NCBI GenBank assembly: GCA_031761405.1
Contig: JASEVX010000034.1
Location: 1,408,501 to 1,472,500, forward strand
Length of the DNA stretch: 64,000 nt
Source: Serripes groenlandicus
Lineage: Eukaryota; Mollusca; Bivalvia; Cardiida; Cardiidae
Direction of reading: 5' to 3'
Both the position numbers and the translations under genes were made by a program. Position 1 is the stretch's first letter. Each line of letters begins with the position of its first letter. Shown here one piece after another: positions 10,001-22,000 of the stretch. Under the pieces are notes generated by a model. That model was not told where the DNA came from, ran no database searches, and saw only the letters and a list, made by a program, of their open reading frames with translations.

Positions 10001-13000
10001 TAAATATTGATGAGAGCTTGGTTCCTTATGAAAATCAGCCAGATCCGCCCATGCAAGACTGGATTATGGCCCATGAAATTGTAAAAATTGCTATAATACA
10101 GCTTGTGAACACAAAAGAGCCTCCATTTACTATCCGATCTTCACCATACATACATGCTCTGGATTGAAAATGACCAAAGAACCATACCAGTAGAGCATAG
10201 GCCCTCATGGGCCTCTTGTTTCTTTTGTCACTGTGTTTTCAAAAAGCCGTCTGCTGCAGAGGCGTCAGAAAGCGTCTATGAGGGAGAAGGGTTTAAGCAG
10301 ACGACTGGTAAGAATATCAAAACAGGTGCAAGGTTTAGCATTGTAATTGTGCAGAGATGAATTATTATAACTTGTACATATGTTGTATGAATCTTTTGTT
10401 TAAGGACGCTATCTCGTTGGAATACTGCAGACTGGAGAAGTTTTTGTCTGGCACAAGGACAAGGACATCATCAAGTTCATCAGTGGACTGTCAAAGCTAG
10501 CACCGAACTTCAATCAAGGTAGCTTATGAAAATGATCTTTACCAACATATTCTTATTTGCCCTTTTAACCAGATATAGATTGCCTTGAACAAATGTTGTA
10601 TGGGTGCAGGAAACGAATGAGTTGGTGAACATGGCTGCAGTCTTATAACTGAAAATCTTTTGGAAACAGTGTTTAGCTCAAATCAATAAATCAGGTTTGA
10701 TATCTTTAGAGTTGTCTGCTTTGAAAACTTCTCATGACTAAATGTGACATCTGGTACAATAAGGAGTTTACTTTTAATATAGAGTTAACCCTTTCTAACA
10801 TGCAGATGCATTTTGACGCCTCTACAGCAGACAACTTTTGAAAACATTGTTGCAAAAGGAGAAATTGCTAATAATGAGCAATTTACCCTTTTTATACGCC
10901 CGTTTTGAAAAAAAACGGATCGTATTATAGTTTGACCTGTGGCATACGGGTGGGCGGGCGGCGTCCAGTATTATGTCAGCTAAATAACTTCAGAAGCCTT
11001 TGTCCCATCATCACCAAATTTAGTCAGATTGTCTATTGGCATAATATCTTGGACAAGTTCGATAACTAGCCATATCGCTTTAGTCAATCAAGAGTTATCG
11101 CCCTTTAATTATAGAATTTACCTAAAATTGGTATTTGGTATTGGCAAAATATCTGGGACAAGTTTGATTACCAGCCATATCGCTTCATTCACTGGAGAGT
11201 TATTGCCCTTTAATTATAGAAATTACCTCTAATTGGTCTTGTCAATAACTTTTGAAGCTTTTATCTGATCATCTGCAAATTTAGTCAGAATGTGTATGGG
11301 CATAATATCTCAGACAAGTGCTATAATCAGCCATATCACTTGAGTCATTGTATTTGATCATCAACAATTTAGACAATTTGTTGATGGGCAGAATATCTTG
11401 GTCACGTTATCTTAGTCACTCCACACTTATATCCCTCGAAAAAACCAAAACTATATCGACAGTGTCCGCTCTCTAAATTTGCCTGACGTACAACCAATTA
11501 TCACTATACTTGGTCTCAAAAAAATAGGATGGGCGTATTTTGTGACATTTGGCGCTCTTGTTTCACAATATTTTTAACTATTGAGTATTTATACTTTCAT
11601 CATAGAGATTTTCATTACTTTTACCTGTATGTTTTCAAACTCGTTTGCTGCTGACTTTTAGCTTCACTGGCTAAGTGGGAAAGGGATTAAGTTGTGTGGT
11701 GTATTGGTGAGAGAAACCCAAGATTTGACTGAAATTTTGTTAAAAAAAGTATTAACTCCCAATTAATCTGATTTGCTGTGATTAGAATACCTCTCATTAT
11801 AAAAGATTGCAGTTTTGATATTGCGTGTTCTGTTCTGACAAGTCTCCATTAATTGTAAAGAGTGAAAGTCATTGCCACACACTGAGATCTAAATAAGGTT
11901 AAGTAAACTGGTCATTTCCTAACAATTTCACAAAAAATAGAAAATCTCTATAAATGAATGGATAACCTATGACTAAAGTGGAAACATTGTGGCAAAAGGA
12001 GAAATTGCTCATTTTGAGCGATTTCTTCTTTTGTCACTATGTTTTAAATAAGCTGTCTGCGGCATCTATATGAGGGAAAGGGTCAAATCAGGATATTAAA
12101 GTATGGAATATGCACCATATTTAGAGTCCTGATTCATATAGCTTATCATGTATTTTATTTTACAGAACAATGCCATGTAACCCTATCTGATGACTGTAAT
12201 CATCTCTTTGTGGCCATTGGAACCAGCCAGTTCTATCTATGGGAGATGGAGAAAGGGGAGTCGGCCATTAGGGACCACTCAGACTCGGGACTTAAGGGTG
12301 GCTGGCATAAGATAGCTATACCAGAAGGTATCGTACTACCAACTTCCGAGTCCAGAGAGCTCTCCGTGACTGGCATTTATTATGAGAGTCCGGTGCTGGG
12401 TCACTGTTTACAGTTTTCTGTGGTTTACAATAAAAAAGATATGTTGAGTATTGCTACCTTGGTGCTGAAGTTTCCAGATCCAGTTGAAAGCTTCGGAAAG
12501 AAGTAAGTTTTGTACACAACTATGTATAAAAATTATTTTAATCTTTAAATGAACATGTGTACATATTAGGGATGTCAACAGCTAAATTATATAACATAAC
12601 CAAACATTAAGGATTTTCAGACCAGTGAATTTTAAAAGTTAATTTCAATGAATGCAGTTAACGGTTTGTAATTCAACTCGGAAACACAAATGTATAAAAA
12701 AATAATTTCACTTTGCCAGCTATAACTGATCAGAAACACAACATTCACATCTCCATATCGAAATTACAAAACACGGGAGGAAGTAAATAGTGATTTTATC
12801 TATTATCCGATCAGAATATTAAACGAGTAACCGGTTTGTATAATCAATAACCTTTAAAAATCCTACCTCAGATCAATAGATACTGTTGCGAAAAATGGAA
12901 ATATTTAAAAAAAAAAAATGAAAGAGATGTAGATTAAAAGTTAATAGCTGTTCAAGTAAATACAATCAATCTGCTCAAAGCATGACAACCGCTTGCTATG

Positions 13001-16000
13001 TAAGGCCTGTATCTTTTGTCAGTTGTCTGAAATAATGGTTTAACCCCCCTTTCCCACATTTTTACCCCTCTGCTGCAGACAACATCTCTAAATATTGAGC
13101 AATTTCTCCTTATGCCACATTGCTTTCAACTCTATTCAACAATCTAACTTTCATTTCTAGAGATTTGTCTTATTTTTGTTTAGGTGTTTTCGAGTTGTCT
13201 GCTGCAGATTTGTTGTATGTGGGAAAGGGCTGAAATATTTTAAAACGTCGTAAACCCCAATAATTTGATAATTCGTTTTTAGCTCACTTGAACCAGAGGC
13301 TCATGGTGAGCTATTGTGATCAGTCTTTGACTGTCGTCTGTCAACATTTTGCTTCAAACAACATCTCCATCTAATCAGCTTGGCAAATTTTTATAAATCT
13401 TTGTTCCTTCATGGTCCCCTTCAAAATTACTCTAAGAGTTGAATTTCATGCGTAAATCTGGTTGTCTAAAAGTACTGGCCCAATTTGAAAATTATTTGAC
13501 AGAGATGTTCCTTGGGGGGACCCTCTTCCAAGATTGTTCAAATTATTTTGATCTATTGTAAAACATGGCCATCATGGGGCGGAGCATATTACCTTCATGG
13601 TTCTCTTGTTATTATTACAGTTTACCAATATTCAGTGCTGAGTGGAGTCTCCTGGAATACCCATTTGAACAGATGCATCCTAGTTTTGAGCCTATTAATA
13701 CCCCGGGGGCATATATCTCAAGTTACTCCAGTAATGGTCAGGTGCTTGGAATTGCGGCCAATCAGAGAACTCCATCGCAGACATCCATGTTGTTTGTGTC
13801 CCCATTGACAGATACAGTCCTTGTAGGAGACATGAGACGATGTGGTGTCACTGATATAAGTAAAACTGGCAGGTAGGTTTTTAAACTTTTTCATTATGAG
13901 CAATTTCATTTTTTGCCAAAATGTTTTCATCTCTATTCATAATGAAACTTGTGAGGAATTGCAGAAAAAACATTTTATGCGCTTGTTTGGAATTTAACAT
14001 TTATGGCCTGTTGATATTTTACTACCCATTTAGTGAGCATCAATGTGTTTTACAGATTTTTGTTTTGATAAACCATTTTATTAGTTCGCCTATTCGAAGA
14101 AATAGGGGAGCTTATGTTATCACCCCGGCGTTGGCGTTGGCGTTGGCGTTGGTGTTGGCGTTGGCGTCCGCGTTGCCAGCTTGGTCAAACCTTTGCGTGC
14201 AAGGCCTTTTCTCACACACTGTGTATGCTGTTGCTTTGAAACTTCACACACTTATTCAGGATCATTAGGGGACCTTGTATGTCAAGTCCCATAACTCTGG
14301 AATGGATTTTGACTGAATTGTGCCCCTTTTTGGACTTAGAAATTTGGTCAAACCTTTGCGTGCAAGGCCTTTTCTCAGACACTGTGTATGCTGTGGCTTT
14401 CAAACTTCACACACTTATTCAGGGTCATTAGGGGACCTTGTATGTCAAGTCCCATTACTCTGGAATGGATTTTGACTGAATTGTGCCCCTTTTTCAACTT
14501 AGAATTTTGGTCAAACCTTTGCGTGCAAGGCCTTTTCTCAGACACTGTGTATGCTGTTGCTTTCAAACTTCACACACTTATTCAGGATCATTAAGGGACC
14601 TTGTATGTCAAGTCCCATAACTCTGGAATGGATTTTGACTGAATTGTGCCCCTTTTTTTACTTAGAATTTTGGTCAAACCTTGAGTGCAGGGCCTTTTCT
14701 AAGACAATGTGTATGCTGTTACTTTGAAACTTCACACACTTATTCAGGGTCATTAGATGACCTTGTATGTCAAGTCCCAATACTCTGAAATGGATTTTGA
14801 ATGAATTGTGCCCCTTTTTGGACTTAGAATTTTGGTCAAACCTTTGCGTGCAAGGCCTTTTCTCAGACACTGTGTATACTGTTGCTTTGAAACTTCACAC
14901 ACTTATTCGGGATCATTAGGGGACCTTGTATGTCAATTCCCATAACTCTGGAATTGATTTTGACTGAATTGTGCCCCTTTTTGGACTTAGAAATTTGGTC
15001 AAACCTTTGCGTGCAAGGCCTTTTCTCAGACACTGTGTATGCTGTTGCTTTCAAACTTCACACACTTATTCAGGGTCATTAGGGGACCTTGTATGTCAAG
15101 TCCCATAACTGTGGAATGGATTTTTTTTCAAACATTTGGATTTTTTTCTTTTTCTTTTCTTGTATTTTTCAATTTTGCGTTTAGCTCAACGTTAAAGTTT
15201 CGATTTTTTTTTTTTCTCAATAAGTACTGGTTCTAGGGCTTTCATATTTTTTGGAGTAAAACATTTGTTTTTTGCTGGATTTTGAAAATTGGGCATAGCT
15301 TCTTCATATTTTGTTGGATTAATTTCATTTTTTTTTTAAAATTTTCTTGTATTTTTGAACTTTGAGCATTATTTTTTTATTTTTTATTTTTTTTCTTGAA
15401 TTTTGGAACTTTGTGTTCAGCTCAATTTTTTTTTTTAAATTTCTTGTATTTTTGAACTTTTTTTTTTTATTATTTCTTGTTTAAAAATAATTGTGTTTAG
15501 CTCAATGTTAGAGTTTTGTTTACTTTTTGTCTTTTACACTTGCCTTGATAGTCAAAGCAGGGGACACAGTGAGACATTTAATTACGCGTAATTCTTGTCT
15601 TTCTTTTGTAAATTCAATTTCAACTGAATTATTCCACTTTTAGATTTTGGACTTTATACCCATGCTATAACTGTTCTGAAGTAGGCCCTGATAGATGATA
15701 TCCCTGATAGGCGAGCTATATTGTCCTCCGACAACTCTTGTTTTAACTCTTTCAGCGCCGAATTGTTTAAAGTAGACTCTTTCATGTTAAAAATCGGGTG
15801 TCTCCATTTATCATGTAATAAAAGTTTAGACTATTTTGATACCTAAAAGGCAAACAATGCTGATTTCAGGTGAGACAGCTTGTTACGAGCTGACTCACCT
15901 GAATCAGTATTGTTTGCAAAAACCTCAGTATTGCCTTTGGCGCTGAAAGAATTAAGCTCAACTATCCGAAGACTTAGAAGGGCCATTGCAGTCGGCATTG

Positions 16001-19000
16001 CAGCCTTGGTTAAAGTTTTGCATGCAATGCCTTTTCTCACAAACTGAATTATGCTCCTTTTTTGGTTTAGAAAATTTGGTTAAAGTTTTCACTTCACACA
16101 GTTATTGGAGGTCATCCCATCACCTTGCACGAGAAGTCCCATAAGTCTACATCAGATTTTGACTGAATTATGCACCTTTTAGGAAATAATAATGACTATA
16201 TGCCTGCACTGTCTGAGGGGCTGGTTTGCTCTTGATGTTTCTCTCACGTGAGAGTGGTTGTGTTTGCAAGATCTGGTGTTACCCCAATGTGTGTATGGGG
16301 TTGTGGTTCCGTTTGATCTTGCTTGGTTGGTATAATTTGGTTAGTTACAATCAGCACGTCATATAAAAGTTGACATCTGCACGGTGCTTTCCGTCACTCG
16401 CGTGTGACCGATTCGCCACTCAATTTTATTATGCTTACTTGATATTGTTTAAGAATACTTTGAAATACTAATGGGTTAAATAAACCTAATATACTTAATA
16501 ATGGTGTTGTTTATTAATTTTAGCCTTCCTGCAATAAATAGTACATGTATTACCATTATAATGAAATGAACAGAGGTTAGCGATAACCCTGTGCATGCCT
16601 GTTTGTCAGCATTCCCAATGAGCTAAGTCTATGTGGAAAAGCAATCAATCAATCAAAACAAAATAATCATCTGGTACTGCCATATTTTGCTAAAAATTTA
16701 CCCAAGACCTATCTAACTTGATTTATGTTTCTGTAATATCAAGCCACTATATCAGTAACCACTGTTAACTATAGTATGAAATGGCCAGATAGTAGAGCAT
16801 GCTGTGTTATTGATAGCTCTTGTTAACTGTTTCCCTTATACACATTCTGATGCCTCTGTCATAGATAGCTTTTGAAAACATCATTGAAAAAAGTAATATC
16901 TCCTTTGAGAAAAATAAGCAATTTATGCATTTGCTTCAATGGTATTAATTCCAATGAGGTCATTGCATTTTTGTTGATCCTTCTTGCAATGAGATCGATA
17001 TAGCTGTCACAATGGCGGTTCATTGTATGTACGTGCATGCGTCTGTCTGTCCGAACCCTGTCCGGCCCGCATTTTAACCATGCATTATAGGATTGTCTGC
17101 ACAAACTTTCACCATGATGAAGCAGCGTGTCGCGCACAAGACCCAGGTCTGTACGTTAAATGTCAAGGTACCACTAAGAGGTAAAAGATCAAAATGAGAA
17201 CTGTTTGATAGGATTCCCAAGTTGCCTGGCACACATGTTCACCATGATGAGGTTAAATGTCGCGTACAAGACCCAGGCCTATACCTTAAAGGTCAATGTC
17301 ACACTTAGAGGTTAAAGGTCAAAATGAGAAACCATGCATCATAGGATTCCCAAGTAACTGAGCACACATGCTCATCATCATGAGGTGATGATGGTATAAG
17401 TGAAAATGTTCTGTTCTCTGATCACCCTTTCCCACTAGAAACGTTTTGACGCATAATAAACTAGGCCCTTAATTAAGTGCTATCAGGTCAACTCTTTGTC
17501 AGTCTGTGTTACAATTGCATGGAAGAGCACTATGTCTGTGAAAAAAACCTTTGGAGCGGGCTCGACATGTTGCCTGTGGGCATCTATTTATTTTTTGCAA
17601 TTTTCCATATTTTTGCCTTGATGTTTTTTAACTTTTCGCCTGCAGATTTGTTGTATGTAGGAAAGGGTTTATGATGACTATTGTTATTTTTATGACTTAC
17701 AATGTATAATGGGATGTCTGCGAAGGGAGAATTAAGGATACAAAAATGAAATGTATACCTTGTCAGTTTAATAATCCATTTGGAATGGTTTTATTTTCAG
17801 ACAATATTGGGTGAGTGATATGGCTTGGACCAACGACAGTCTATTTCTAGCCTGCATTCTCAAGAACGGCAGTGTGTGTCTCATCCCTCGTCTTGGAGAA
17901 CCCTGTATTTTAGAAAGCCAGGGATACTCTGTCAATATGGGACCCTCTTATTACCTCCCTTTACACCCAGCTATATTTGTCAGGTAATCATTTACAACAC
18001 ACCTAGAAAAAGGGGTGCCATCCCATCATTTTCTCACAATATCTCTCTCATTACTCAATCAAACTCCTGTGTTGTTGGTACTGAAAAGTATTGTCTCAGT
18101 AGACTATTCTTTTAAGAACCCCTCAACATAGGGTTTGATTGGTAAATAAGATTTTAGAATGTACCTTATTCTTGTAGATTTTTAATGCAGTTACTAGTGG
18201 TTGAATTGTGGTTTAGCTTTATCTTTTCAAAGACTTTTATTTTGCCCTTTACAGAAAAAACTAATGATTTAAGACTTGACTTTGGATGTATCAGTTGCAA
18301 ATGGCTGTAAAAAGACAAGTTACTCAAATTAAAATAATTTTTCTTTACCCAAAATATTATCTGAAATAATAACAAAATTTGCATACATTTGCTTTTCTTA
18401 TCTTGACATGATTGAAATACCATATAAGGGAAAGTGGCCATACATAATCTGTTTAATTTTATTCAGTAACGACCAAGGAAGCCTGGAGCCATCAGCTATG
18501 GAACAAGATCCAATGCAGCAGAAGTTTTCACTGGCCACACATCCAAGTTTACCCATAATTCTTTTCACTGATGGTTTCCTGGTGACAGTTGTACAACTTC
18601 CTGTGGAAATGACCCCTGTGACCTTGATGCGAGATCTGGTTATAGCATCTGCTAAACACTTGAAGAGAGTCTATGAACAAGAAAACCTGGACATGACTGT
18701 CGCGGATGCTTACAAACTGTCCAAGGGTAAAACATCTTTCACAACTTATCAGTGTTAACACTTTATATGAATAAAACTTGTTAATTATCAAATTTTCTAC
18801 CACTTCTTCTTAATCAAGATAAGCAATTTTGTTTGTATCTTGATAAAGAGCAAGTGGTCGAAAGTTTGATAATTAAAAAGTTTTAAAATGTATTCATATA
18901 AAGTGTTTGACTGACTTTCTTCCCTTTAGAAGACAGAATAAACGAAGATTTAATATTGTTAAATCTGATGATTTTTCCAACATCTGAAATAGAGGAAACG

Positions 19001-22000
19001 GTAGAAATTTCCATTGAAATAGAAATATTCTTGCTATGAAAGATGAAGGGCTTATTTGGTAAATTGCCCTTCCCCACATACAAACACTTTCTGACACCAC
19101 AGCAGCAGACAACTTTGGAAAACATTGTGGCAAAAGGAGACATTGTTCATATTGAGCAATTTCTAAATTTGCCACAATGTTTTCATCTCTTTTCAAATAA
19201 TAAACATTTCTGATATAGACATATTTTCAAAATTGTGTACTGCAGAATTGCTGTATGTGGGAAAGGGTTCAAAATATGTTTTTTTTGTATTTTGCACTCA
19301 GTTACGAAAATCTAGAATTCTTACATGAGCTGTGATTTAGGTAAAAACAAATTTTAGATATACTAGAGCAGATAAAGATCCTTTTGTGCATCTATTTAAT
19401 CTGAAACAAATTAATGGACAATATTTCTAAGAAATGATTTTAAACATTTAGTGGCTAATTAGTAAATAGTCCAGAGCAAGATAAATCTGAGCAATATGGA
19501 GGTCAGTACAATGGTTGCTAATCCTTTAATGTTGGTTTTCCTTGAGGTATGCTTTATTAGTCCCCTACCGGCGTGCCGAAGGGGACTTTTAGGTTTGCAC
19601 TCCGTCCATCTGTCAGTCAGTCCATCTGTCAGTCAGTCCGACAAATCAGTTTTCCGCACTTTTTTTCTACATGCATTGAGATATTGAGCTGAAATTTTGT
19701 ATATGGCTTTGTAATCATGTGTCACAGATCAAGTTCGCGTTTCATGGGATTTCGTCATTTTTTTATGAGTTAAAGCATGCTTTATTGTCTTGATAACCTT
19801 AAATATTGAGTTGCTATGACAACAGAAACCAAGTCAAAACGTGCAAACCGGTAGGGGATTATGGTATTGCTTGCAATCCTACAGTTACTTGTTATGAATT
19901 AATTATTTCAGGAGGGAAGATAAATCAATCAGAACAAAGAAGACAGAGGCGTCCATATGAATTTGAGATGGCAGAGGTAAATCTGAATTCTACACATGAC
20001 AGTGAAACAAGCCTGATAGAAACAACAAACAAATTCGGATTTGACCAGTTTGGTGCCATAGGCAACATGAACTCTGGTAAAATCGTATTTGGTGAACCAG
20101 AAATGATTACTATAGATCCTAATGCTACATTTTCTGGCCTCGATGCATCAGATGCTCTGTTGAGATATTTGGAAAATTCAATGGCTGACCTAACTCAAGC
20201 TTGGAAGCTTGCCGTATCTCATGCAGATATCTGGACGGCAGAGGTTGATAACATCGCCAAACAGACTGTGCATAATTTATCCAAGATATTTAATATAGTG
20301 CTGGACTGTCCGGCCGTTGAGGCGATTATTCCTGCACTGACTCCGAGACAGAACTCTGCCATACAGAACACGAGAGTATATAATGTTATCGTAGCCTACA
20401 GGAATATCTTACAGTTATTGCGCTTTGACACCTATAACCAGCATCTCTTACCTGCCACACTGAGACTGGTTCACAAAACTATCACACTCATGTTGTCCAG
20501 CAAGGAACTGGAAGGAACCGATCCAAAACTGAAAACTCTGTTTGGAAGTTACAGTCTGTTAAAACATGCAGAAACCAGTCTGAATAGAACTTATGTCTGG
20601 GTACCAACCCAGAGTGAAGGCAATAGTCCATCTAGTGAAGGGTCGCCAAGACGATTTGAGCCTGCAGTCAAGGTCAGAGTAGAGAGGCAGTCAACAGGAA
20701 GTGATGTCACAGGAGTAAGACTCGACCAGCAGGGGCAACTCCCTGGTAAAAGGTAAGAATGAGTCATGTTCTGGTTATTTTTGTCTGATGCAGATGCATT
20801 ATAAAGCATCTGCAGCAGACCACTTTTGAAGACATTGTGTGGCAAAGGCAGAAATTTCTCATAATGAGCAATTATGCTTGCTTCAATGCTTTTAACTTTG
20901 TTCTAAATTAACATTTGCATCAATACAGATAATCAATATTTTCTGTGAAACTTTTTCAAAATTGTCTGATGCATATTTATTCTATGTGAGAAAGGAATTA
21001 ATGGTTATTTAGATTGACAACGGAAAGATTAAAATTCTGAAGAGTGATCAAATCGGTCTCATTCAGGTCAATGTACTGGAATGAAATAATGACATCTATA
21101 TAATAGAAGGATAAAATTAGTTATTTCTCTATTTGATTTAGTTTTTAGCTTGCCTATTTCGTTGCCAGCTTGGTCAAACCTTTGTGTGCGAGGCCTTTTC
21201 TCAGACACTGTGTATGCTGTTGCTTTGAAACTTCCGGCACTTATTCAGGATCTCTAGGTGACCTTGTATGTCAAGTCCCATAATTCTGGAATGGATTTTT
21301 ACTGAATTGTGCCCCTTTTTGGACTAATATTTTGGTCAAACCTTTGCGTTCAAGGCCTTTTCTCAGACACTGTGTATGCTGTTGCTTTAAAACTTCACAC
21401 ACTTATTCAGGGTAATGTGTAGTTTTATCTGATACTGTAAGTCTTCGGTATTATGTTCACTATCGGCATACATCATATATAAACAAATTTACAGATTTAA
21501 AAGGCCCAAAAGGGCCTGTATGGACTTGGTTAACATTTGCATGCAAGTATTGAAAAGGTGTATTATCTTGTAATAGGTGATACTGTGTGACTTTACCTAA
21601 TGCTATAACTGTTCTGAAGTAGGCCCTGATAGACGATGGCCCTGATAGACTAGCTATATTGTCCTCCGACAACTCTTGTTAAGACAGGCTTTGACTTATG
21701 AAAAGGGTAACCTTTAAAGGTGACAAAATTTGATGTAAAGGTGCATTTGAAGTTCAAGTTTCCCAGACAGAATATAAGTTTCTTTCCACATGATTAGGAA
21801 AGGTCTTGGTTAGGTCGCAGGAACACATTATATATGTATCCTTTCCCTTGTACACATTGAAAATATCATTGGAAAAGGATGAGTAATCTCCTTTTCCAAC
21901 AATGTATTCAAAAATTGTCTGCTGCAAATGCATTTAAATTTGCCCGAATCAGGGAAATTGGAAAAGTAGATCTGAGACAACATAGATTTTTAGCTCACCA

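Noticed and set aside
14212..15054. Several minus-strand frames repeating the same ~63-residue peptide
   Set aside because: They follow the 163-bp tandem unit of a pearl-like element (163 is not a multiple of 3) and match no coding pattern.
19806..19911. Upstream extension of the exon 8 reading frame
   Set aside because: A clear TATTTCAG acceptor at 19910-19911 closes phase with exon 7, and the extra codons lie in the end of a family G element.
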